From: a virus | Strand: one strand, 5' to 3' | IMG/VR virus record: IMGVR_UViG_3300036801_000312 | Coordinates: 1-38,010 of that record | DNA length: 38,010 bases | The notes under the pieces: model-generated | Seen by the model: only the letters and a program-made list of their open reading frames with translations | Told to the model about the DNA's origin: nothing | Databases searched by the model: none | Shown here: positions 1-5,740 of the stretch, piece after piece | Layout of the letters: each line of letters starts with the position of its first letter | Position numbering within the stretch: the stretch's first letter is position 1 | Program-made: the position numbers and the translations under genes

Positions 1-483
1 CGCCGAGCCTTGCCGGCCATACCGCGTCTCACACTGCCTCGCCTAAACCACCCATACGTAACCATGCCAGCCAAGCCTTGCCCCGACGACCTAGCCAGGC
101 CGCGCCACCCAAGCCGTGCCAGCCATGTCCCGCCCGACCAAACCCGAACCAACCGGACCAGGCCCAACCAGGCCAGCCCTGCCTTACACCACCTAACCTT
201 GCCCAGCCGTATCTTGCCCCGCCAGCCACACCGCGCCGAGCCGAGCCTTAACGTGCCACGGCATGTCACGCCGAACCGCGCCAGCCGCGACGCACCGCGC
301 CTTGCCTTGCCAAGACCCGCCTCGTCGTGCCACGCCCAACCAAGCCAGCCATACCCCGTCTAATCCCGCCCCGACCCAACGCGCCGGGCCGTGTCTCGCC
401 TAACCTTGCCAGCCCCGCCGCGCCGCGCCGCACCTAGCCCTGCCCCATCATGCCGGACCCAACCTTGCCAGCCATGCCATGCC
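1..483. repeat. Degenerate pentamer-like CC/GG quasi-repeat, non-coding
   Basis: No convincing gene lies here. On the plus strand a CC dinucleotide recurs every 4 to 6 bases, mostly every 5, with words such as GCCAG, CCATG, CCTTG and CCGCG; the other strand therefore shows GG every ~5 bases. The pattern ends sharply at the stop codon of the leftward gene at 484. Because leftward transcription from the early operon would run into it, the RNA would be the GG-rich strand, with runs of the form GGNNN. Open frames in this block exist because the repeat lacks stop codons and have no protein-like composition. Function is unknown. Confidence 0.8.
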
Positions 484-1017
484 TCATACCGTCTTGCCCT
501 GATCGCCGATGACAAGCGAGCAGACCGGGGCGAACTCCTCCCACTGCCAGCGCGCGTAGGTCTCGACAAAGCGGCGCAAGCTTTGCCAGGCGTCCTCCTT
601 CAGCCGGGCCTGCATCTGCTCATCGCCCGCCACCTCCGCCGCGAAGTGATAGCTGCGTTTGTTCCCGCCCTTATCGTCCTCGCCCGTCACCACCACCGAA
701 TAGAGCGCCTTCTCCACCACCTTCTGCCCGTCCTGCATCGTGACGACCTCCAGGTGATTGAGTATCTGTCTCGCCTCGTGCAGCCGGTACTTCGCCGCCG
801 CCTCCTCGGTGTTCCACGTGAAAAGCGCGTGCAGTACACTCTCGGGGTCGCCGGCACGCAGGAGCAAATTCGAGGGCGTGATAGTCAGCCCCTCCGAGAG
901 CATCGATTCCACCTCGCAGCCCACCTGCTGCGCCGTCTTCACGCCGTACTTTGCCCCGAGCGCCGGACTGTAGCGCACCGCCCGCGTCAACGCCGCTTCC
1001 AGAACCTTTCGTCTCAT
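484..1017 (-). CDS. Conserved phage early protein of unknown function, 177 aa
   Basis: Last gene of the leftward early operon. The ATG follows a strong GGAGGAGAAAGC Shine-Dalgarno stretch and overlaps the stop of the upstream gene as ATGA, so the two are translationally coupled. The middle shows the segment LHALFTWNTEEAAAKYRL followed by an EARQ stretch. I recognise this pattern (LH..F.W....AA..YRL..AR) from small phage proteins encoded near recombination and replication genes whose role is not established. There is no signal peptide or membrane segment. It is most likely a cytoplasmic accessory to DNA metabolism, but that is inferred from position only. Confidence 0.8.
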   Translation of the reverse strand: MRRKVLEAALTRAVRYSPALGAKYGVKTAQQVGCEVESMLSEGLTITPSNLLLRAGDPESVLHALFTWNTEEAAAKYRLHEARQILNHLEVVTMQDGQKVVEKALYSVVVTGEDDKGGNKRSYHFAAEVAGDEQMQARLKEDAWQSLRRFVETYARWQWEEFAPVCSLVIGDQGKTV

Positions 1018-1520
1018 GCTTTCTCCTCCTCCCGAACCGTTGGTACTGTCTTCGTCACCCGCCGGCAGCCCGCCAGGAACGTGCGCCAGCCTGTCTCGTC
1101 CATCTCCTCCTCCAGATAGAGCCGACCCAGCGCTTTGAGCGCGACAACCCGCGCCTCCGCGCCGTCCGGCAGCGCGCCCTCGGCATCCGCGCCCTGGTCA
1201 ATCAGGTCCACCCACCGCTCCATCTGCCCCGCGCTCGCCCGGAACCAGCGCCCGTCCTTGCGGCAGACCTCCGAGATCGTGCGAAACTGCAGGCGCTGCC
1301 GCCACGCCGGCCTGTCCGGCGGTCCCTCGCTGCTGCCCGGCGCCGTCTTAGCCCGGTGCATCCAGAGCTTCCACGCGTCGGGGTCCACCGGCTCCGGAGA
1401 GACGCCCGTCGCCGTGGAGAGGCCCGTCCAGAGCGAGACGAGCGCGAGGAACTGCCGGGGCGAGACGACGCCGTAGGCTTGCAGTACACAGTCCGCCGCC
1501 TGCTGCTCCTCCCGTTCCAT
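1014..1520 (-). CDS. Hypothetical early protein, 168 aa
   Basis: Sits between the replication-initiator-like gene and the gene at 484-1017, overlapping the latter by four bases. I chose the ATG at 1520, giving MEREEQQAADCVLQAYG. A GTG at 1544 in the same frame would overlap the stop of the upstream gene and is a possible alternative; neither has a good Shine-Dalgarno. The protein is soluble, rich in Trp and Arg in the middle (WRQRLQFRTISEVCRKDGRWF) and acidic near the C-terminus. I do not recognise a family. Operon position suggests a replication or recombination accessory. Confidence 0.7.
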   Translation of the reverse strand: MEREEQQAADCVLQAYGVVSPRQFLALVSLWTGLSTATGVSPEPVDPDAWKLWMHRAKTAPGSSEGPPDRPAWRQRLQFRTISEVCRKDGRWFRASAGQMERWVDLIDQGADAEGALPDGAEARVVALKALGRLYLEEEMDETGWRTFLAGCRRVTKTVPTVREEEKA

Positions 1521-1533
1521 CGTCCCGACGCGC

Positions 1534-2418
1534 TCAGTGTCCACGGGCCTGCCGCAAAGCGAGCGCGCGCTCCGTCGCTTCCGCCGCCGCCGCCAGGCGC
1601 TTCTGCCTTGCATTATCCTCCAGCGACGCTCTGCCACCCTGCGTCTCCGAGAGCAGCGTCATCTCCCGCTGCTGCTCCCGCTTGCGCTGCTGCTTGAGCT
1701 GCGGAGGCAAAAAGCCTCCCTTGTGTACAAAGGCGATGGCCCAGGCCACCGGGTTCTCGATTTTCGTGGTCGAGTACGGCATCGATTCCAGCGCGTCCCG
1801 CCAGCACTGCTCCCCCTGCCGGGTAACGCGTCGTATCGCCTCGCCCCGTTCCATGCCTATCGCCACCAGCTGCTCCACGACCGTCAGGGGAACCGAGGCG
1901 CGCAGTTCCGTCGTCTCCCCATCGGATCGGATCGGATCGGATTCCGAATTCTTATATATATCCGAATCGGATCGGATCGGATCGGGATCGGATTCGGAAT
2001 CCGAACCGCGTGCGCCCGCGCGAGGAAGCGTGACAGAGGGCGTGACGGAGGGCGTGACGGAGGGCGTGACATCGTGACCATTTTTGCCGTTGCGATGCCG
2101 CTGCTGACGCTGGCGGGCCGCCTCCTTCGCGTCTGGGGAAGGGGTCGCGTGCGCGCGTGTAAAGCGCAGGGCGATTGCGTCCGGCAGAATAAGGCCCATC
2201 TCCCGAAGCACGGCCAGGTCCTTCTTGAACTGCCGCTCGCCCCGGTCCAGCTGCACCGCCCAGATGCCCTCCGTCCAGTGCGCCACGTCGTCCGGCTGCC
2301 AGAGCGTGCGTAACCGCTCTATGTCGGCGAGCAGCTTCCAGAGCCGCAATCGCCGTCGCATAAGGTACTGACAGACGGGGTCCGTCCAGAGCGCATCCGG
2401 CAGGCACGTGGTATGCAT
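1534..2418 (-). CDS. Replication initiator-like protein (DnaD/O-like layout), 294 aa
   Basis: Probable phage replication initiator or replisome organiser. The N-terminal ~90 residues look like a winged-helix DNA-binding domain ending in VLREMGLI. The linker is low-complexity, first a VTPS repeat and then Ser/Asp/Glu-rich. The C-terminal part (VEQLVAIGMERGEAIRRVTR, later IENPVAWAIAFVHKGG) resembles the C-terminal module of DnaD-like and plasmid Rep proteins, where a conserved NP(V/A)xW segment precedes the end. The start at 2418 is preferred because AAAGGA lies nine bases upstream; an ATG at 2427 touches that site and is less likely. The linker is encoded by tandem DNA repeats around an AT-rich island (see 1921-2077), the arrangement of an origin inside its own initiator gene as in lambda O. 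Confidence 0.7.
   Translation of the reverse strand: MHTTCLPDALWTDPVCQYLMRRRLRLWKLLADIERLRTLWQPDDVAHWTEGIWAVQLDRGERQFKKDLAVLREMGLILPDAIALRFTRAHATPSPDAKEAARQRQQRHRNGKNGHDVTPSVTPSVTPSVTLPRAGARGSDSESDPDPIRSDSDIYKNSESDPIRSDGETTELRASVPLTVVEQLVAIGMERGEAIRRVTRQGEQCWRDALESMPYSTTKIENPVAWAIAFVHKGGFLPPQLKQQRKREQQREMTLLSETQGGRASLEDNARQKRLAAAAEATERALALRQARGH
1921..2077. other. Candidate replication origin: iteron-like repeats and AT-rich island inside the initiator gene
   Basis: Tandem ATCGG pentamers fill 1921-1940 and 1965-1990. Between them is an AT-rich run (TTCTTATATATAT, 1949-1961) in an otherwise GC-rich genome. Two palindromes with a one-base centre flank it: ATCCGA-A-TCGGAT (1960-1972) and TTCGGA-A-TCCGAA (1993-2005). 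Next come three to four copies of a 12-bp direct repeat built on GTGACGGAGGGC (about 2028-2077). Repeats plus an AT-rich unwinding element in the linker of a replication initiator is the known layout of lambdoid and several Gram-positive phage origins. Origin function here is inferred. Confidence 0.55.
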
Positions 2419-2477
2419 GTTGCTCATTCCTTTTTCGAAAGAGGCGTCTTACAACAGCGACAGAGGATGGGTTGAAG

Positions 2478-2570
2478 GCCGGGGACGCGTTGGCAGACGC
2501 ATCCCCGGCGTGCTTTGCAGCGCAGGGAGTGTCCGCTCCCTGCCCCCTGCGGCCCGTAAGCCGCACGGGG
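2478..2570 (-). promoter_or_regulatory. Three consecutive hairpins in the leader of the initiator gene
   Basis: The 178-base gap between the membrane-protein gene and the initiator holds three stem-loops. The first pairs 2478-2485 (GCCGGGGA) with 2502-2509, extended by an inner GCGT/ACGC pairing. The second pairs GCAGGGAG 2522-2529 with 2536-2543. The third pairs TGCGGC 2548-2553 with 2560-2565, extended by CCCC/GGGG. None is followed by a U-tract in the leftward RNA, so they are not simple terminators. Possible roles are translational control of the initiator, an antitermination (put-like) RNA or RNA processing. I see no promoter. Confidence 0.5.
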
Positions 2571-2596
2571 CAAAGTCTTTAACTCCCCTGCTTTCC

Positions 2597-2842
2597 TTAT
2601 CGGGCCGCGCTCTGCGGACGATTGCCGGCGCCATCCTGGGACGAGGCGTCTACGGACATCACCACCGCGCACCAGCCCCAGAGGAACAGCACGACGGCGC
2701 AGACCACGCACACGAGGACGTAGACGACGCCGTTAGCCTGGCGCGCGGGGTCTTCAAATCGCTCGGTGCCTCCACTCTCGTCGAGGTCGCCGTAATCGTA
2801 GAGCTTCGGCTCCACGACGTGGACTATAGGTCGCTCAGACAT
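2597..2842 (-). CDS. Small single-span membrane protein, 81 aa
   Basis: Begins at an ATG sharing one base with the upstream stop (TGATG), showing coupling to the zinc-finger membrane protein before it. The first ~38 residues are hydrophilic (MSERPIVHVVEPKLYDYG onward). They are followed by a strong hydrophobic segment at about 39-61 (VVYVLVCVVCAVVLFLWGW) and a short polar tail. One membrane span with the N-terminal part probably cytoplasmic is likely. I do not recognise a family. Two adjacent small membrane proteins in an early lysogeny-associated operon could act in superinfection exclusion, but that is only a guess from position. Confidence 0.65.
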   Translation of the reverse strand: MSERPIVHVVEPKLYDYGDLDESGGTERFEDPARQANGVVYVLVCVVCAVVLFLWGWCAVVMSVDASSQDGAGNRPQSAAR

Positions 2843-3135
2843 CAGCGTAACCGCTCCATTCTCTCCACCATCTGCGCCTGACGCGCGTTCTCCCGATGCA
2901 GCACGCCGAAGAAAGCCACCAGCAGCGCCACGCCGAGCGCCAGCAGCGCGATCTGGCGGGAAGAGAGGCCCGAGGGCTGCCGCAGCGGCGCATCGAGCGC
3001 GTTGCTCCTTCCGTACTTCGTCAGCGACTGGTCCCGACGCCGGCAGATAGGGCAGACATCGCGCGGGTCGAGCGTTCGCGTGAATCCGCACTTCAGGCAG
3101 GGCACAACGGTTTTATCTCGCGTTTTCAGGTACAT
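2842..3135 (-). CDS. Zinc-ribbon plus transmembrane protein, 97 aa
   Basis: The N-terminal region carries two CxxC pairs (C13/C16 in PCLKCG and C28/C31 in VCPICR), a classic zinc-ribbon arrangement. A hydrophobic segment at about 61-79 (QIALLALGVALLVAFFGVL) is followed by a basic, amphipathic tail (ENARQAQMVERMERLR) that may be a short coiled coil. It starts four bases after the stop of the DUF488-like gene and ends overlapping the next small membrane gene, so it belongs to the same transcription unit. The exact role is unknown; a membrane-anchored nucleic-acid or protein-binding zinc ribbon is the best description. Confidence 0.7.
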   Translation of the reverse strand: MYLKTRDKTVVPCLKCGFTRTLDPRDVCPICRRRDQSLTKYGRSNALDAPLRQPSGLSSRQIALLALGVALLVAFFGVLHRENARQAQMVERMERLR

Positions 3136-3139
3136 CGTC

Positions 3140-3607
3140 TTATCCCGTCAGCACGAGGTCATTCCAGTCCGCAAGCAGCGCGTCCACCCGCACCTGCCGG
3201 CCCCACGGCAGCTCCCGCACCCGGTAGCCCTTCTCCCGCAGGAGGCGCGCGATAAGCCCGCGATGGCACTGCACCTGCGAGCGGCAGCAGCAGAGGATGA
3301 TAACGGGCCGGGCCGGCAGCTGCTCGAACTGCGTGAGGCCATACGCCCAGTTCGCGACCCGCATCTCCCCGCCGCAGAGCCGGTTGCGGTTCCCCCAACT
3401 CTTGAAATTCAGGTAGCGCCCCGGCGTCTCCGGACAGTAGAGATGCCCGAACGTCTTGACCAGGGAGGGCAGGGACCACTGCGGGTACTTGCGCGACCAG
3501 GGCATCACCCGGATGTCCAGAACGATCGCGTCCATCGCCCCCACCACCGCCGCGAAGCGGGAGAGCGACCTGCCGGCATATCCGAAGGTAAAGATATTGG
3601 AAGGCAA
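3140..3607 (-). CDS. DUF488-family-like protein, 155 aa, TTG start
   Basis: The start is TTG at 3607, giving MPSNIFTFGYAGRSLSRFAA. It is preceded at good spacing by AAGAGG, while longer versions would begin inside the terminator hairpin just upstream. Family features visible are the opening (I)FTFGYAGRS, the DIRVMPWSRKYPQW stretch (DVR-P-S-like motif), and the cysteine-rich ILCCCRSQVQCHRGLIA segment that resembles the CxE...CHR signature. DUF488 proteins are widespread and of uncertain biochemical function, so I give no reaction. It sits between RecT and two membrane proteins in the early operon, directly downstream of an intrinsic terminator, so its expression may depend on read-through. Confidence 0.75.
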   Translation of the reverse strand: MPSNIFTFGYAGRSLSRFAAVVGAMDAIVLDIRVMPWSRKYPQWSLPSLVKTFGHLYCPETPGRYLNFKSWGNRNRLCGGEMRVANWAYGLTQFEQLPARPVIILCCCRSQVQCHRGLIARLLREKGYRVRELPWGRQVRVDALLADWNDLVLTG

Positions 3608-3619
3608 GGGCGAACCTCT

Positions 3620-3669
3620 TAACAATAAAGAGGGGCGAATGCCGAAACCCACTCAGGCATCCGCCCCTC
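3620..3669 (-). terminator. Intrinsic terminator downstream of recT
   Basis: In leftward RNA, an eight-base stem GAGGGGCG/CGCCCCTC (3662-3669 with 3630-3637) continues after one mismatch into a five-base stem (GGCAT/ATGCC), with a 12-base loop. It is followed by TTTATTGTT. It lies between the RecT stop at 3689 and the Shine-Dalgarno of the DUF488-like gene. Confidence 0.75.
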
Positions 3670-3688
3670 CGTCCGGGGCACATACAGA

Positions 3689-4489
3689 CTAAACTGCGGA
3701 CGTATCTGCCCCACCCGAAGCGGGAGACGGAGTAAGGTTCTCCTGCTCCGAGTTTGCCGGAGCCAGGGCCAACGAGCAGCGCCTGCCGTGCGGCTTGCCC
3801 TTCGGCGCATGGCATTCCGGACACTGGTCGCCCTCGTTCACCGGAGCCGGGGCGCTGCGCGAACGAGAGGCGGGCACCGTCCCGGTCGGGCGGCGTCCGG
3901 GGTCCATCGGCGAGCGTTCCAACTCCTCCTGCGCGTAAATCCCGTACATCTCCGCCGGGAACGCCTTCCGCAGAGCGAGCGCCTCCGCGCACTTGCCGAG
4001 CTGCCCGTGCGGCATCCGTCGCCACATCGCCCCCGAGGCGTCGTCCCCCGGATAGTATTCGGCCCAGCGCGCCGTCGCGGTGAAGGCGCAGCGGTTGCCC
4101 TGCACCAGCCGGTAAACCGTCACCGTCGCGGCCGCCGGGTACTCCTCCGCCTCGCCCTCCCAGCCGACAAAGAGCGCGTCCGCGCAGCCCGCGTAGGAGC
4201 CCGTGCGCGCCGCCATCGAGCGCAGGCCGTCGATGCCGACCTGTATCGTGCCCTTGCCGCCGCGCTTTATCCAGTAGATTTGACGCAGGAGCGGGTCCAG
4301 CCCGGAGCGCCGGGCCGTGTACAGAAAAATCTGCAGCTCCTCGTCACTCGCCCCGACAGCCACCGTCGCCTTGATCAGATCAATCTGCTCACGCCGCCAC
4401 TGAGGCGGCAGCAGGCCAGCCGACTTCTGATCGTTGGTCAGCAGGCCGGGCGCGGTCTGCGCGTTCGTTACCGAAAGTTCAGCGGACAT
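3689..4489 (-). CDS. recT: RecT/Bet-family single-strand annealing recombinase, 266 aa
   Basis: Anneals complementary single strands during phage recombination. Family segments are clear: DEELQIFLYTARRSGLDPLL at 49-68, RQIYWIKR followed by GTIQVGIDGLRSMAARTG (about 80-97), and YYPGDDASGAMWRRMPHG with LGKCAEALALRKAFPAEMYG (145-183). The ATG at 4489 is preceded by a strong GGGAGGGGAGT ribosome site. After the annealing core there is a proline/serine linker and an added C-terminal CxxCH...H...C cluster (C223, C226, H227, H234, C238) that looks like a zinc knuckle. No partner exonuclease is recognisable nearby, which is unusual but not unique. Confidence 0.93.
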   Translation of the reverse strand: MSAELSVTNAQTAPGLLTNDQKSAGLLPPQWRREQIDLIKATVAVGASDEELQIFLYTARRSGLDPLLRQIYWIKRGGKGTIQVGIDGLRSMAARTGSYAGCADALFVGWEGEAEEYPAAATVTVYRLVQGNRCAFTATARWAEYYPGDDASGAMWRRMPHGQLGKCAEALALRKAFPAEMYGIYAQEELERSPMDPGRRPTGTVPASRSRSAPAPVNEGDQCPECHAPKGKPHGRRCSLALAPANSEQENLTPSPASGGADTSAV

Positions 4490-4502
4490 GACTCCCCTCC
4501 CA

Positions 4503-4709
4503 TCACGGCAACCCCCGGAGATATTCAATGGCCTCCGGATGACGTTCTGCATAACGTTTGAACGCCGCAAGCAACACCCGGCAGAACTCATCGGACTGAG
4601 ATGCTGTCAGTTGTCGGCGCCCTGGGTGCGGCCGTTGCGTGCGAACGCGGCTCGTATCCTCGTGGCTCTGCGGCTCCGTCGGATTAGTATTAGACTGTAA
4701 GTGTGGCAT
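4503..4709 (-). CDS. Small hypothetical early protein, 68 aa
   Basis: Starts at the ATG at 4709, ten bases after a strong GGAGG inside the end of the HTH gene, which it overlaps by 20 bases. The N-terminal half is polar and probably disordered (PTEPQSHEDTSRVRTQRP). The C-terminal half looks helical (DEFCRVLLAAFKRYAERHPE). It is cotranscribed between the HTH regulator and recT. I do not recognise a family. Confidence 0.65.
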   Translation of the reverse strand: MPHLQSNTNPTEPQSHEDTSRVRTQRPHPGRRQLTASQSDEFCRVLLAAFKRYAERHPEAIEYLRGLP

Positions 4710-4989
4710 TACCGACCTCCGTCGTATCGGGCCGAGAGGACACATGAAACACATCCTCCGTAGCCATGTGAAACTTGGTCATCATGTAGATGGCTGCACG
4801 CTTTGACTTGTTAGGATTTCGCAGCGCGCGGCGAACCGTCTCCGGGTGGCAGTGCATTTCAAGAGCGATGTCCTCGGGTCGGAGGCGATGGAGCTTGAGC
4901 GCGGCTGCCAGAGGTGCGCCGTCTGCCAGAATGGTACAGAGCCTGGCATCTTCCCTGCGACGCGCTGTTCGGGTGAGTTCCTTGTCCAT
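4690..4989 (-). CDS. Cro-like helix-turn-helix regulator, 99 aa, predicted leaderless
   Basis: First gene of the leftward early operon, divergent from the repressor. A helix-turn-helix is visible at about residues 36-57 (LRPEDIALEMHCHPETVRRA), followed by a basic stretch (NPNKSKRAAIYMM). Its place opposite the repressor suggests a Cro, antirepressor or early-activator role. The ATG lies only ten bases past the -10 box of a consensus promoter, so the mRNA should begin about three bases before the start codon. The GAGGG upstream is within the promoter spacer and would not be in the transcript. Confidence 0.75.
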   Translation of the reverse strand: MDKELTRTARRREDARLCTILADGAPLAAALKLHRLRPEDIALEMHCHPETVRRALRNPNKSKRAAIYMMTKFHMATEDVFHVSSRPDTTEVGNATLTV

Positions 4990-4998
4990 AATGCGCGC

Positions 4999-5027
4999 AT
5001 TTTACACCCTCTCTGTGGCAGAGTCAA
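4999..5027 (-). promoter_or_regulatory. Early leftward sigma-70 promoter
   Basis: TTGACT (-35, plus-strand 5022-5027), a 17-base spacer and TAAAAT (-10, 4999-5004) read on the minus strand. The predicted transcription start is near 4992, three bases before the regulator's ATG, so the transcript would be essentially leaderless. Confidence 0.8.
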
Positions 5028-5050
5028 TACCCTGAAATGTGCGATTTCCT

Positions 5051-5126
5051 CACGAAATGTTGAAATTTTCGTGTGTTTTAGCTTAGTTATATTGGGTGAA
5101 AGCAACATCCTTTGTGTGATTCACAC
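5051..5126. promoter_or_regulatory. Operator-like palindromes between the divergent promoters
   Basis: An inverted repeat CACGAAA-N9-TTTCGTG spans 5051-5073. A perfect palindrome GTGTGA-T-TCACAC spans 5114-5126, and an overlapping looser one continues through ACACGTAATATGTGT. These lie upstream of both the early leftward promoter and the repressor promoter, in the AT-rich intergenic region, as expected for repressor/Cro binding sites. Which protein binds is inferred. Confidence 0.5.
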
Positions 5127-5154
5127 GTAATATGTGTAAAATGTGCATAAAGTG

Positions 5155-5183
5155 TTGAATTGAATCGCCCTGTATGATATAAT
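5155..5183 (+). promoter_or_regulatory. Repressor/integrase sigma-70 promoter with extended -10
   Basis: TTGAAT (5155-5160), 17-base spacer, perfect TATAAT (5178-5183) preceded by TG one base away (TGATATAAT). The predicted transcript starts around 5190 and has a leader of about 60 bases containing long A and G homopolymer runs (A9G6, then A8). Confidence 0.85.
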
Positions 5184-5248
5184 CGAGATGCAAAAAAAAA
5201 GGGGGGCCACGAAAAAAAAGATCGGGCACCCCGAAAGGAGAGCCTCCG

Positions 5249-5737
5249 TTGAGCGACACGACCCTTCCCTCAGAGAGCGCCGGCATCCCACGATCGCCGG
5301 AATCTCCTATCCCACGAACGCCGGAACCTCCCCCGACACCAGGCCAGGCGCTGCGTCATCTCCTGCGTGAGCGCGGCATGAACAACGCTCAGTTCGCAAA
5401 GGCGTGCAAGCTGTCCACAGGGCATATCAACAGGCTGGTGAACGACGACGGATACACGAGCCCCGGTTCGCTGGCAAAGATGATTGCCATATTGAACCCC
5501 ATGACCGACGAGCAGAAACGCACCCTGTCTCAGTTTATACGCGACCTTGACCTGCTGGACACCGAGACGAGCGGCTCCGGTTCCCCGGAGCCGCAGGCAT
5601 CCAAACGCAGGCGCAATCCCAAGACGCCCAGGCGGGGAGTAGACACGCACAATTTCAGCGTGTTCGGCAACGTCCACAACCACGTGGTCATCAATCTGTG
5701 CTGTAAGTCCAGGCCCTGCGATACTGAGGAAACTTAA
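5249..5737 (+). CDS. XRE-type HTH transcriptional repressor, 162 aa, TTG start
   Basis: Probable lysogeny repressor. The TTG start at 5249 has AAAGGAG eight bases upstream. Residues 1-32 are proline/serine-rich (SPESPIPRTPEPPPTPG) and likely flexible. A Cro/CI-type HTH spans about 33-85 (LRHLLRERGMNNAQFAKACK then STGHINRLVNDDGYTSPGSL). The C-terminus has a basic patch (SKRRRNPKTPRRG) and ends in HNFSVFGNVHNHVVINLCC. No LexA-like Ser/Lys protease domain is visible, so RecA-driven self-cleavage is not evident and induction may work differently. The integrase gene begins three bases after its stop, so both share the upstream promoter. Confidence 0.8.
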   Translation: MSDTTLPSESAGIPRSPESPIPRTPEPPPTPGQALRHLLRERGMNNAQFAKACKLSTGHINRLVNDDGYTSPGSLAKMIAILNPMTDEQKRTLSQFIRDLDLLDTETSGSGSPEPQASKRRRNPKTPRRGVDTHNFSVFGNVHNHVVINLCCKSRPCDTEET

Positions 5738-5740
5738 AAA

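Noticed and set aside
1-363. Open reading frame on the plus strand running from the left edge, which would gain an ATG and purine-rich site if the right end (38008-38010) were joined to it
   Set aside because: Its openness follows from the CC-rich pentamer repeat having no stop codons. The protein is Pro/Arg low-complexity with no family features, and frames on the other strand are equally open.
391-1119. Long plus-strand frame opposite the two leftward early genes
   Set aside because: Shadow of the true minus-strand genes, with Arg/Leu/His-rich composition typical of antisense in GC-rich coding DNA.
4782-5001. Alternative frame beginning at an ATG with GAGGG at good spacing upstream of the HTH regulator
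   Set aside because: The ATG overlaps the -10 box and would not be transcribed from the consensus promoter; the other frame encodes the helix-turn-helix.
5188-5370. Frame starting at an ATG just after the repressor promoter's -10
   Set aside because: The ATG is too close to the -10 to be in the mRNA, and the frame overlaps the repressor, which has its own ribosome site.
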